Origin: Franzmannia pantelleriensis | Lineage (GTDB): Bacteria > Pseudomonadota > Gammaproteobacteria > Pseudomonadales > Halomonadaceae | Reading direction: 5' to 3' | Length of the DNA stretch: 64,000 nucleotides | Assembly (NCBI RefSeq): GCF_900102875.1 | Contig: NZ_FNGH01000001.1 | Coordinates: 1-64,000, forward strand | Part shown: positions 51,114-59,717 of the stretch, piece by piece | Layout of the letters: the number at the start of each line of letters is the position of its first letter | How positions within the stretch are numbered: position 1 is the first letter of the stretch | Position numbers and translations under genes: made by a program | Notes under the pieces: model-generated | What the model was told of the DNA's origin: nothing | The model's database searches: none | Seen by the model: the letters and a program-made list of their open reading frames with translations, nothing else

Positions 51114-53080
51114 GCCTGGTACTGGGTGCCATCGCCGACGACTTCACCGGCGCGACCGATCTCGCCAATAACCTGGTGCGCGCCGGCATGCGCTGTGTGC
51201 AGCTGATCGGCGTGCCCGACGACGCGCTCGACCTGGGCGACGTGGACGCGGTAGTGGTGGCGCTGAAATCGCGCTCCTGCCCGGTGGACGAGGCGGTGGC
51301 CGACTCCGTGGCCGCGCTCGAGTGGCTCCAGGCGCGCGGCGCACGTCAGTGCTTCTTCAAGTACTGCTCGACCTTCGACTCCACCGACGCGGGCAATATC
51401 GGCCCGGTGGCCGATGCCCTGATAGAACAGCTGGGCGGCGGTCAGACCGTGATGGTGCCGGCGTTTCCGACCAACGGCCGCAGCGTCTATCAAGGCCATC
51501 TGTTCGTCGGCGACCGGCTGCTCAACGACAGCGGCATGCAGCATCACCCGCTCAATCCGATGACCGATGCCGACCTGGTCAGGGTGCTGGGGCGCCAGAC
51601 GCCGCATGCTGTTGGCCTGGCAGCGCGACCGACACTCGCGCGAGGCAGCGACGCGACGCGTGCCCACCTGGCCGACCTGGCAGCAGACGGCGTGCGCCAT
51701 GTGATCTGCGACAGCCTGGACGAGCAGGATCTCGAGGTGCTGGCCGAGGCAGTGGTCGACTATCCGTTGGTTACCGGTGGCTCTGGCCTGGGGCAGGCGC
51801 TGCCAGAGCAGTATCGCCGCCGCGGCTGGCTGGCCGAGGTGAGCGAGCCGGGCCGGCTGGCGCCGGCCGCGGGGGGCGCGCTGGTGCTGTCGGGGAGCTG
51901 CTCGCGGGCAACCCTGGGCCAGGTGGCCGAGTTCCTCGCGCATCATCCCGGCATGGCCCTCGACCCCCTGCAGCTCGCCGAAGGCGAAGCCCATTTCGAC
52001 GCCGCCCTGGCCTTTGCCCGTGAGCAGCTCGCCAGCGGCGGCCCGGTGCTGGTCTACGCCTCCGCCGACCCCGAGCAGGTCAAGGCCGCCCAGCAGTCGC
52101 TGGGCGTGGCGCGTGCCGGCGAGCTGGTGGAGCAGGCCCTGGGCAAGCTGGCGCGGACGCTGGTCGATGAAGGCGTCGGGCGCCTGGTGGTGGCCGGCGG
52201 CGAGAGCTCGGGGGCGGTGGTCTCGGCGCTGGGCATTCGCCAACTGCGCATCGGCGGCCAGATCGACCCCGGCGTGCCCTGGACTCAGACGCCGCTGCCG
52301 GGGCGCGAAGCGCCACTATCGCTGGCGCTCAAGTCGGGCAACTTCGGCGCTCAGGACTTCTTCACCCGCGCCTTCACGGTGCTCGACGAACTGACCGGAG
52401 GCCGACGCATGAGCGATCACAAGGCCCCCAGCGCGCATCTGGGACAGGAGAGCCAGCTGCGCGAACAGATCGCCACCCTGGGCAAGTCGCTGTTCGACCG
52501 CGGCCTGACCATGGGCTCCAGCGGCAATATCAGCGTGCGCCTCGACGACGGCGGCTGGCTGATGACGCCCACCAACGCCTGCCTGGGGCGGCTGGACCCG
52601 GGGAGCATCTCGCGCCTCGACGTCAACGGCGATTGGCAGGGCGGCGACAAGCCCACCAAGGAACACTTCCTGCACATGGCGATGTACGCCGAGCGGCCAC
52701 GCTCCGGGGCCATTGTGCACCTGCACTCGACCCACTCGGTGGCGGTCTCCTGCCTGCCGGGCATCGACCCCTGCGACTGCATCCCGCCGCTGACTGCCTA
52801 TTATGTCATGCGGGTGGGCAAGCTGCCGCTGGTGCCCTACCACATCCCCGGCGACCCCAGCCTGGGCGACGCGGTACGCGGCCTGGCGGGCCAGCACAGC
52901 GCGGTGCTGTTGGCCAACCACGGCCCGGTGGTGGCCGGCAAGAACCTCGAGGCCGCGGTGTATGCCACCGAGGAGCTGGAAGAGACCGCCAAGCTGTTCC
53001 TGATGCTGCGCGGCGAGAACCCGCGGGCGCTGACGCCGGAGCAGGTCGCCGAACTCGAAGCACGGTTTCCCCGAGACTGA
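51110..53080 (+). CDS. otnK-otnC: Fused 3-oxo-tetronate kinase / 4-phosphate decarboxylase
   Basis: The 656-residue product joins two enzymes that are normally separate. Residues 1 to about 430 are a four-carbon acid sugar kinase (OtnK; GAIADDFTGATDLANNLV start, STDAGNIGPV, LVVAGGESSGAVVSAL nucleotide motif). From residue 434 it is a class II aldolase/decarboxylase (OtnC) with GSSGNISVRL, zinc-ligand histidines in HLHSTHS, and ANHGPVVAG. Together they phosphorylate 3-oxo-tetronate and decarboxylate it to dihydroxyacetone phosphate. The junction lacks a linker: an internal ATG at 52409 (MSDHKAPSAH) has GGAGG seven bases upstream, so separate OtnC could still be made. The joint is an unbroken frame. 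Confidence 0.92.
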   Translation: MSLVLGAIADDFTGATDLANNLVRAGMRCVQLIGVPDDALDLGDVDAVVVALKSRSCPVDEAVADSVAALEWLQARGARQCFFKYCSTFDSTDAGNIGPVADALIEQLGGGQTVMVPAFPTNGRSVYQGHLFVGDRLLNDSGMQHHPLNPMTDADLVRVLGRQTPHAVGLAARPTLARGSDATRAHLADLAADGVRHVICDSLDEQDLEVLAEAVVDYPLVTGGSGLGQALPEQYRRRGWLAEVSEPGRLAPAAGGALVLSGSCSRATLGQVAEFLAHHPGMALDPLQLAEGEAHFDAALAFAREQLASGGPVLVYASADPEQVKAAQQSLGVARAGELVEQALGKLARTLVDEGVGRLVVAGGESSGAVVSALGIRQLRIGGQIDPGVPWTQTPLPGREAPLSLALKSGNFGAQDFFTRAFTVLDELTGGRRMSDHKAPSAHLGQESQLREQIATLGKSLFDRGLTMGSSGNISVRLDDGGWLMTPTNACLGRLDPGSISRLDVNGDWQGGDKPTKEHFLHMAMYAERPRSGAIVHLHSTHSVAVSCLPGIDPCDCIPPLTAYYVMRVGKLPLVPYHIPGDPSLGDAVRGLAGQHSAVLLANHGPVVAGKNLEAAVYATEELEETAKLFLMLRGENPRALTPEQVAELEARFPRD

Positions 53081-53104
53081 CCCGAAACGCACTGGATACC
53101 CATC

Positions 53105-53905
53105 ATGATTCGACTGGCCGCCAACCTCAGCATGCTGTTCAACGAGCACGACTTCCTCGACCGCTTCGCGGCGGCGGCGCAGGCGGGCTTCCGCGGCGTT
53201 GAGTACCTGTTTCCCTATGAGCATGCCGCCGACACCCTGCGCGCACAGCTCGACCAGTACGGCCTCGAACAGGTGCTGTTCAACCTGCCGCCGGGGGACT
53301 GGGCGGCCGGCGAGCGCGGCCTGGCCAGCCTGCCGGGACGCGAAGCCGAGTTTCGCGACTCGGTGGCCGAGGCGCTGCGCTACGCCGAGGCGCTCAACTG
53401 CCCGCGGGTGCACGCCATGGCCGGGCTGCTGCCGACGGATGCCGACGAGGCGACCCGCGCTGCCCACCACGCCACCTATATCGACAACCTGCGCTTCGCC
53501 GCCCGCGAGGCCGCCAGGGTAGGGCGCGAGGTGCTGATCGAGCCGATCAACACCCGCGACATGCCGGGCTTCTTCCTCTCGCGCCAGGCCCAGGCCATGG
53601 CGGTGCTCGACGAGGTCGGCGAACCCAACCTGCGGCTGCAGTTCGACCTCTACCACTGCCAGATCATGGACGGCGACCTGACGCGCCACCTGGAGCGCCA
53701 GTTCCCCGCCGTCGGCCACGTGCAGATCGCCGGGGTGCCGGAGCGCCACGAGCCGGATGTAGGCGAGGTGTACTACCCGGCACTGTTCGCGCGCCTCGAG
53801 GCGCTGGGCTATGCCGGCTGGATCGGCTGCGAGTATCGTCCGGCGGGCGATACCCGTCGGGGCCTGGGCTGGGGCCAGGAGTACGGGCTTCAGCCACAGG
53901 GCTAA
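53105..53905 (+). CDS. otnI: 2-oxo-tetronate isomerase (hydroxypyruvate-isomerase family)
   Basis: The 266-residue TIM-barrel protein fits the OtnI/Hyi group that converts 2-oxo-tetronate to 3-oxo-tetronate, linking the dehydrogenases to the kinase. Seen are the start [33 protein letters not shown], the metal-ligand strand [30 protein letters not shown] and [14 protein letters not shown], plus the terminal [17 protein letters not shown]. The length matches the family (about 260). It starts 24 bp after otnK-otnC, without an obvious ribosome site, so it may depend on upstream translation. Confidence 0.92.
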   Translation: MIRLAANLSMLFNEHDFLDRFAAAAQAGFRGVEYLFPYEHAADTLRAQLDQYGLEQVLFNLPPGDWAAGERGLASLPGREAEFRDSVAEALRYAEALNCPRVHAMAGLLPTDADEATRAAHHATYIDNLRFAAREAARVGREVLIEPINTRDMPGFFLSRQAQAMAVLDEVGEPNLRLQFDLYHCQIMDGDLTRHLERQFPAVGHVQIAGVPERHEPDVGEVYYPALFARLEALGYAGWIGCEYRPAGDTRRGLGWGQEYGLQPQG

Positions 53906-53940
53906 GGTCACACACAACGACAACCAGGACGCTACGCTTC

Positions 53941-54903
53941 ATGCATATACTGATTACCGGCGCCGCCGGCTTTCTCGGCCAGCGCCTGCTGCAGCAACTG
54001 GTCGCCCGCGGTGAGCTGTGCGGCCAGCCGATCTCCCGCTTCACGCTGGTCGACCAGAGCGAGGCCGCCGTACCCGAGACCTCGGGGATTGCCTTCGATT
54101 GCCAGGCGCTGGATATCACCGCCCCCGGCGCCTGGGACGCTGTACTCGAGGGTCGCCCCGACGTCATCTACCACCTGGCGGCGGTGGTGAGTTCCGCCGC
54201 CGAGGCGGATCTCGACCTCGGCATGGCGGTGAACTTCGACGCCACCCGGGCGCTGCTGGAGGCCTGCCGTGCCCGCGAGCTCGGCGCGACCCGGCTGGTG
54301 ATGGCCAGCTCGGTGGCCGCCTACGGCGGCGACCTGCCCGAGACCCTCGACGACATGACCGCGCTGCAGCCGCAGAACTCCTACGGCGCGCAGAAGGCGA
54401 TGTGCGAGCTGCTGATCAACGACTACAGCCGGCGCGGCCTGGTCGATGGCCGGGTGCTGCGCCTGCCGACCATCGTGATTCGTCCCGGGCGGCCCAACGC
54501 CGCGGCGTCGAGCTTCGCCTCCAGCATCCTGCGCGAGCCGCTGGGCGGCGAGGAAGCGATCTGCCCGGTGCCGGTCGAGCAGCCGCTGTTCGTGATGTCG
54601 CCGGGCAAGGTGGTCGAGGCGCTGGTGCACGGCGCCGAGGTCGACGGCGAGGCGCTGGGCAAGTTCCGCGCCTTCATGCTGCCGGGGATCACGGTCACGG
54701 TTGCCGAGATGCTCGAGGGGCTGCGCCAGGTGGCCGGCGACGAGGCGGTAGCGCGAGTGCGCCACGAGCCCGACCCGCGCATCCAGGCCATCATCGCCAG
54801 CTGGCCGGCCCGCTTCGATACCGCCAAGGCCGACCGCCTGGGCTTCCCCGGCGATGACGATTTCAAGCAGATCATCGATGCGTTTGTGGCAGAACAACAG
54901 TGA
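53941..54903 (+). CDS. denD: D-erythronate dehydrogenase
   Basis: This 320-residue extended short-chain dehydrogenase fits DenD, which oxidises D-erythronate to 2-oxo-tetronate for OtnI. It has the NAD motif TGAAGFLG (6-13), DVIYHLAAVVSSAAE, the active-site MASSVAAYGG and YGAQK with Y148 and K152, and RLPTIVIRPGRPNAAASSFAS. The neighbours in the operon support this over other UDP-sugar-type SDRs. A weak CCAGGAC precedes the ATG. The gene ends the first catabolic block; a structured inverted repeat follows within 45 bp. Confidence 0.9.
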   Translation: MHILITGAAGFLGQRLLQQLVARGELCGQPISRFTLVDQSEAAVPETSGIAFDCQALDITAPGAWDAVLEGRPDVIYHLAAVVSSAAEADLDLGMAVNFDATRALLEACRARELGATRLVMASSVAAYGGDLPETLDDMTALQPQNSYGAQKAMCELLINDYSRRGLVDGRVLRLPTIVIRPGRPNAAASSFASSILREPLGGEEAICPVPVEQPLFVMSPGKVVEALVHGAEVDGEALGKFRAFMLPGITVTVAEMLEGLRQVAGDEAVARVRHEPDPRIQAIIASWPARFDTAKADRLGFPGDDDFKQIIDAFVAEQQ

Positions 54904-54947
54904 CCAGGCAACCAGTGCACCGGCGGTGACGCATAACGAGGGGTGAC

Positions 54948-55130
54948 GGGGACAGGTCGTAGAGGAGGTTTGCGCCATGGGTTCGGAGCACTGCTCCGAA
55001 CGAGCTGGCCATGGATGGCCAGCTCCGGTCCTGCAAGCGAAGCAGGATGCGAGAGCGCAGCAGGGCGCAAGGTAGCGCCCAGGGATGGGTTTACAGCGCC
55101 TCCTCGCAGGCCTGTCGCCGGATCAGCCCC
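54948..55130 (-). repeat. Structured intergenic repeat, copy B (inverted)
   Basis: This is the reverse-complement relative of the element at 49985-50086, with about 85 extra bases in the middle. The insert holds two strong hairpins: GTTCGGAGC / GCTCCGAAC (54981-55001) and GAGCTGGCC / GGCCAGCTC (55002-55025), plus a weaker TCCTGC / GCAGGA pair. It lies between denD and the TRAP binding protein and may terminate or attenuate transcription. The rest of the 374-bp gap (to 55277) holds only a leader region. Confidence 0.75.
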
Positions 55131-55136
55131 GAGTGT

Positions 55137-55150
55137 TGCAAGCGCTGAAC
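55137..55150. promoter_or_regulatory. Candidate degenerate LacI-type operator
   Basis: TGCAAGCGCTGAAC shares the central AGCGCT and the TG start with the perfect palindrome at 49858-49873 but is not itself symmetric in the outer arms. Its place just after repeat copy B and 128 bp before the TRAP gene start would suit control by the same repressor. Support is weak. Confidence 0.25.
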
Positions 55151-55277
55151 GGTGTTCTTGAACCTGAGTGAAGTAGGGCCTCTTCGACCACTGCGGCCCA
55201 TGAGCAACCGACGCACTCCATGCGTCATCAATGGCACGGCGCCAAACGTCGTATCGACAACAATAGAGGAATACCAA

Positions 55278-56285
55278 ATGACTCCACGCCTAGCTCGTCG
55301 TCCCCTGGTCACCGCCATCGGCGGTGCCGTCACACTCGGTCTGGCCAGCGTAGCCCTGCAGGCCCAGGCCGCCACCGAAATCAGCCTCGGCCATACGCTC
55401 TCCTCCACCTCCCACTATGCGGTAGGGGCCCAAGCCTTCAAGGAGACCCTGGAAGAACTCTCCGACGGCGCCTTCACCGTCACCGAGCACACCTCCGGCT
55501 CGCTGGGCGGTGAGCGCGAGATGATCGAAGGCCTGCAGATCGGCACCGTGGACATCGTGATCACCTCCACCGGGCCGCTCGGCAACTTCGTCCCCGAGAC
55601 CTACGTGCTCGACCTGCCGTTCCTGTTCGAAGACTACGACCAGGCGCGCTGCGTGCTCGACGGTGAGCTCGGCGACGAGCTGCTGGCCAAGATGAGCGAC
55701 CACGACCTGGTCGGCCTGGCCTGGTCCGAGAACGGCTTCCGCCACATGACCAACAGCCGCCGCGAGATCGCCTCACCGGCCGACGCCGATGGCCTGCGGG
55801 TGCGCACCATGGAGAACGAGGTTCACCAGGAAGCCTTCCGCCAGATGGGCGCGCGGCCCACGCCGATGGCATTCCCCGAGCTGTTCACCGCCCTGCAGCA
55901 GGGCACCGTGGACGGTCAGGAGAACCCCATCACGGTGATCGTGGCCACCAACTTCTGGGAAGTGCAGGACTACCTGTCGCTGACCGGCCACGTCTACTCG
56001 CCCTCCGCGGTGCTGGGGTCGCCGATCCTGCTCGACGGCCTCAGCGACGAGGAGCGTGAGTGGTTCCACGAGGCCGCCCGCGCCTCCGCAGAAGCCACCC
56101 GCGGAGAAGTCTCGCGCCTCGAAGAAGAGGGCGTGGCACTGCTCGAAGAGAACGGCATGACGGTCAAGACCGATATCGATATCGGCCCCTTCCAGGAAGC
56201 CGTTGAGCCGGCCTACGAGATCTTCACCGCCGAGCATGGCAGCGAGATGCTGGAGCGCATCCAGGCACAAGCCGCCAGCTGCTGA
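55278..56285 (+). CDS. TRAP transporter substrate-binding protein (DctP family)
   Basis: The 335-residue product is a periplasmic solute receptor for a TRAP transporter. Residues 1-31 are a Sec signal peptide (LVTAIGGAVTLGLASVALQAQA). The mature part has ISLGHTLSSTSHYAVGAQAF, GEREMIEGLQIGTVDIVITS, LPFLFEDY, the ligand-arginine region GLRVRTMENEVHQEAFRQMGARPTPM and ALQQGTVDGQENP. The ATG at 55278 has AGAGGA seven bases upstream; the longer frame would run into the repeat. Genomic context suggests a threonate, erythronate or related sugar-acid ligand. A stable hairpin follows the stop. Confidence 0.92.
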   Translation: MTPRLARRPLVTAIGGAVTLGLASVALQAQAATEISLGHTLSSTSHYAVGAQAFKETLEELSDGAFTVTEHTSGSLGGEREMIEGLQIGTVDIVITSTGPLGNFVPETYVLDLPFLFEDYDQARCVLDGELGDELLAKMSDHDLVGLAWSENGFRHMTNSRREIASPADADGLRVRTMENEVHQEAFRQMGARPTPMAFPELFTALQQGTVDGQENPITVIVATNFWEVQDYLSLTGHVYSPSAVLGSPILLDGLSDEEREWFHEAARASAEATRGEVSRLEEEGVALLEENGMTVKTDIDIGPFQEAVEPAYEIFTAEHGSEMLERIQAQAASC

Positions 56286-56297
56286 TTCGACCCGCTA

Positions 56298-56319
56298 GCC
56301 CCCGGCACATGCCGGGGGC
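56298..56319 (+). terminator. Intercistronic hairpin after the TRAP binding-protein gene
   Basis: GCCCCCGGC and GCCGGGGGC form a perfect 9-bp stem with loop ACAT, 12 bases after the stop. It lacks a T-run. Such a hairpin is expected to protect the upstream mRNA end or reduce read-through, raising receptor over permease levels. Confidence 0.6.
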
Positions 56320-56340
56320 ATCTTCGCTCTTGGTGATCCT

Positions 56341-56937
56341 ATGCTCGCTGCATTTCTGCGCTTCGAGCACCAGCTGACGCGTCTGGCCATGGCCGTTGCG
56401 ATTGTCATGCTGGTGATCTCGGTGACGCTCAGTTTCTATCAGGTGTTGACCCGCTTCGTGTTCAACGCCCCCTCGACCTGGACCGAAGTCGCCTCGCGGG
56501 CGGCGATGATCTGGTGCGTCTTCATGGCCGCGGCGGCCACCTTCCGCGGCGGCTACATGATGGCCGTGGAGGCCATCTACAAGGTCATACCCACACGTTT
56601 TGCGCTATGGCTGGAAACCGCCATCGTGCTGTGCTGCCTGCTGGTGCTGGGGGTGTTGATCTACTTCGGCATCCTGATGACCGGACGGGTCAGCAATCAG
56701 ACCATGTCGGGGATGAACATCTCGATGTCCTACGCCTATGCGGCGATCCCCACCGGGTCGGCGTTCGCCATCGTGGCGGCCCTGGCGCGACTGTTTGCCC
56801 AGCTCAGCGGGCGCGAGCCGGTGGGGCCCGACAACAGCGAGGTCAGCCCCGAGGTCGAGCTGCAGCAGGTACAAGAGGCTCAGCACGACATCGCCGCTGG
56901 TGATGAACCTGGTGGCAAGGGAGGGTCGCGCTCATGA
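56341..56937 (+). CDS. TRAP transporter small permease (DctQ family)
   Basis: The 198-residue protein has four predicted membrane spans (about residues 18-40, 53-73, 92-114 and 137-158). It contains SFYQVLTRFVFNAPSTWTEVASRAAMIW, typical of DctQ, the small subunit that pairs with the large permease in sodium-driven uptake. The C-terminal tail of about 30 residues is polar and longer than usual. It overlaps the large-permease gene as ATGA, so the two are co-translated. Confidence 0.92.
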   Translation: MLAAFLRFEHQLTRLAMAVAIVMLVISVTLSFYQVLTRFVFNAPSTWTEVASRAAMIWCVFMAAAATFRGGYMMAVEAIYKVIPTRFALWLETAIVLCCLLVLGVLIYFGILMTGRVSNQTMSGMNISMSYAYAAIPTGSAFAIVAALARLFAQLSGREPVGPDNSEVSPEVELQQVQEAQHDIAAGDEPGGKGGSRS

Positions 56938-58211
56938 ACCTGGTTATCGGACTCTCGCTGCTGATCCTGTTCGCCTTCGGCGTGCCGATCGCCATCTCGA
57001 TCATGCTGGCCTCGATCATCGGCATCGAATTCTTCACCCGGCTGCCGCTGCTGCTGGTGCCGCAGCAGATGTTCATCGGCATCGACAAGTTTCCGCTGAT
57101 GGCCATCCCGTTCTTCATCCTGGCCGGCAACCTGATGGCCGCCGGCGGGATCTCCCAGCGCCTGGTCGACCTGGCCAAGTCGATCGTCGGCCAGGTGCAG
57201 GGGGGCCTGGCGATGTCCTGCGTGCTGACCTGCATGATGTTCGCCGCGGTCTCCGGCTCCAGCGTGGCGACCACCTTCGCCATCGGCGCGATCCTGATCC
57301 CGGCGATGGTCAAGCACGGCTACCCGCGGCCGCTGGCGGCCTCGATCCAGGCCTCTTCGGCGGAGCTCGGGGTGCTGATTCCGCCGTCGATCCCGCTGAT
57401 CCTCTACGGGGTCAGCACCGATACCTCCATTGGCCAGCTGTTCCTGGCCGGCGTGGGGCCGGGGTTCCTGATCGGCGGGGCGCTGATCCTGTTCCTCTAC
57501 CTGTTCTGCAAGGCGCGCGGCTTCGGCAAGGAGGACTACAAGGACAGCACCGGCTTCGTCACCTCCTTCCAGCGCGCCTGGGCGGCGATGCTGATGCCGG
57601 TGGTGGTGATCGGCGGCATCTACGGCGGCGTATTCACCCCCACCGAGGCCTCGGCGGTGGCGGTGTTCTATGCACTGATCGTCGGCGGCTTCTACTACCG
57701 TGAACTGAAGCTGGGCGACCTGGTGCCGATCCTGCGCCAGAGCGTGATCTCCACCGCCGCGGTGATGCTGATCATCGCCGCCGCTTCGCTGTTCAGCTTC
57801 CTGCTCAGCCGCATCGGCCTGCCGGCGCAGATTGCCAATGCGGTCACCGCCGCCATCGACAACCCGCTGATGTTCCTGCTGGTGGTCAATGCCTTGCTGC
57901 TGGTGGTGGGCATGTTCATCGAGACCTCCGCCGCGATCCTGGTGCTGGCGCCGATTCTGACGCCGATCGCCATGCAGTTCGGCATTCATCCGGTACATTT
58001 CGGCCTGGTGATGGTGGTCAACCTGGCGCTGGGCATGATCACGCCGCCGCTGGGCGTGAACCTGTTTGCCGCCTGCGCGGTGGCCAAGATCTCACTGGAC
58101 CAGATGCTGCCCTGGCTGCTGCGTTTCGTGCTGGTGGTCATGGCCTGTCTGATGCTGATCACCTATATGCCATGGATCTCCATGGGGTTGGTCAATCTGG
58201 TATATGGATAA
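56934..58211 (+). CDS. TRAP transporter large permease (DctM family)
   Basis: The 425-residue product is a highly hydrophobic polytopic protein of the DctM family, the transport subunit of TRAP systems. Typical stretches are FPLMAIPFFILAGNLMAAGGI, MMFAAVSGSSVATTFAIGAI, ELGVLIPPSIPLILYG and the C-terminal MFIETSAAILVLAPILTPIA with NLALGMITPPLGVNLF. The start overlaps dctQ. The stop lies within the ribosome-site region of the aldehyde dehydrogenase gene, suggesting one transcript. Confidence 0.94.
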   Translation: MNLVIGLSLLILFAFGVPIAISIMLASIIGIEFFTRLPLLLVPQQMFIGIDKFPLMAIPFFILAGNLMAAGGISQRLVDLAKSIVGQVQGGLAMSCVLTCMMFAAVSGSSVATTFAIGAILIPAMVKHGYPRPLAASIQASSAELGVLIPPSIPLILYGVSTDTSIGQLFLAGVGPGFLIGGALILFLYLFCKARGFGKEDYKDSTGFVTSFQRAWAAMLMPVVVIGGIYGGVFTPTEASAVAVFYALIVGGFYYRELKLGDLVPILRQSVISTAAVMLIIAAASLFSFLLSRIGLPAQIANAVTAAIDNPLMFLLVVNALLLVVGMFIETSAAILVLAPILTPIAMQFGIHPVHFGLVMVVNLALGMITPPLGVNLFAACAVAKISLDQMLPWLLRFVLVVMACLMLITYMPWISMGLVNLVYG

Positions 58212-58223
58212 AGGAGAATGACA

Positions 58224-59675
58224 ATGATGGAGAGCCCTGCGATGCCGCCCCAGGCGGCGCTGATCGGCGGCGAATGGCAGGCCACCCCGGCCACCCTGGA
58301 TATGGAAGCCCCGGCCAGCGGGCGGGTCACCACGCGTATCGCGCGCTGCCAGGCAGCGGACGTGGACGCCGCGGTGAGCGCCGCGCGCCGTGCCTTCGAG
58401 GGCGACTGGTCGCGCTGGAGTACCCGTGAACGCGGCGCCTGGTTGCTGGCCATGGCCGCCGTCATCGAGGCCGATCACGAGCACCTAGCGGCGCTGGAGT
58501 GCCTCGACACCGGCAAGCCGCTGACCCAGGCCCGTGCCGATATCACTGCCTGTGCGCGCTACTTCCGCTTCTACGGCGGCGGTGCCGACAAGCTGCACGG
58601 CGAGACCATCCCCTACGAGACCGGCGTCACGGTGATGACCCTGCGCGAACCCCATGGGGTCTGCGGCCAGATCATCCCCTGGAACTACCCGTCGCAGATT
58701 TTCGGCCGCTGCATTGCCGCGGCGCTGGCCACCGGCAATACGGTGGTGCTCAAGCCCGCCGAGGACGCCTGCCTGAGCGTGCTGCGACTGGCCGAGCTGG
58801 CCATGCAGCAGGGCCTGCCGGCTGGCGTTCTCAACGTGGTGCCGGGGCTCGGCCGCGAGGCCGGTGCGGCGCTGGCCTCGCACCCGGGAATCGATCATCT
58901 CTCCTTTACCGGCTCTCCGGAGACCGGCACCCAGGTGACCCAGGCGGCGGCGGTGCACCATGTGCCGGTGACCCTGGAGCTGGGTGGCAAGTCGCCGCAG
59001 ATCGTGTTCGCCGATGCCGACCTCGACGCCGCCTTCGACAGCGTAGTGAAGGGGATCATCCAGAACGCCGGTCAGACCTGCTCGGCGGGCAGCCGGCTGC
59101 TGGTGCAGCGCGAGATCGCCGAGGCCTTCACCGGGCGCCTGGTGGAGCGCTTCGCGGCGCTGCGCTGCGATGCCGGTGAGGCCGACGCCGACTGCGGGCC
59201 GCTGATCAACGCCCGCCAGAAGTCGCGGCTCGAGGCACGCCTGGCCGCCGCCGAGGCCGATGGCATCCGCATCGCCGCCCGCGGCCAACTGGCCGAGGGG
59301 GCATCACAGGAGGGGCACTTCGTGGTGCCGCACCTGCTCAGCGAGATCCCCGCGGGGCATGCGGTGCTGCACGAGGAACTGTTCGGCCCGGTGCTGGCGG
59401 TGCAGGTCTTCGATGACGAAGCCGAAGCGCTGCGCCTGGCCAACGCCACCGACTTCGGCCTGTGTGCCGGGGTCTGGACCCGCGACGGCGGCCGCCAGCT
59501 GCGCCTGGCCCGCGGCATCCGCAGCGGCCAGGTGTTCGTCAACAACTACGGCGCCGGTGGCGGCATCGAGCTGCCGTTCGGCGGGGTGGGGCGCTCCGGC
59601 CACGGTCGCGAGAAGGGCTTCGAGGGGCTGCGCAGCTACACGAGGATCAAGACCGTGGCCATCAAGCATGACTGA
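58224..59675 (+). CDS. NAD(P)-dependent aldehyde dehydrogenase
   Basis: The 483-residue product is a class I/II-type aldehyde dehydrogenase. Visible are IIPWNYPSQIFGRCIAAALA, the cofactor motif FTGSPETGTQV, the catalytic Glu in LELGGKSPQIV and the catalytic Cys in QNAGQTCSAGSRL, and LPFGGVGRSGHGREKGFEGL near the end. It resembles betaine-aldehyde and related dehydrogenases, but the exact substrate cannot be told. Three ATGs lie in a row (58218, 58224, 58227). The second is chosen because AAGGAG ends 7 bases before it. The neighbours suggest oxidation of an aldehyde made by sugar-acid breakdown. Confidence 0.9.
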   Translation: MMESPAMPPQAALIGGEWQATPATLDMEAPASGRVTTRIARCQAADVDAAVSAARRAFEGDWSRWSTRERGAWLLAMAAVIEADHEHLAALECLDTGKPLTQARADITACARYFRFYGGGADKLHGETIPYETGVTVMTLREPHGVCGQIIPWNYPSQIFGRCIAAALATGNTVVLKPAEDACLSVLRLAELAMQQGLPAGVLNVVPGLGREAGAALASHPGIDHLSFTGSPETGTQVTQAAAVHHVPVTLELGGKSPQIVFADADLDAAFDSVVKGIIQNAGQTCSAGSRLLVQREIAEAFTGRLVERFAALRCDAGEADADCGPLINARQKSRLEARLAAAEADGIRIAARGQLAEGASQEGHFVVPHLLSEIPAGHAVLHEELFGPVLAVQVFDDEAEALRLANATDFGLCAGVWTRDGGRQLRLARGIRSGQVFVNNYGAGGGIELPFGGVGRSGHGREKGFEGLRSYTRIKTVAIKHD

Positions 59676-59717
59676 TGGGGCCCTTTTTTATACCGTTATC
59701 TTGCCATGGAGGCCACT

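Noticed and set aside
51044-52243. 399-residue minus-strand frame opposite ltnD and otnK
   Set aside because: It is antisense to well-recognised enzymes, has no motif, and is rich in His/Arg/Ala as shadow frames are.
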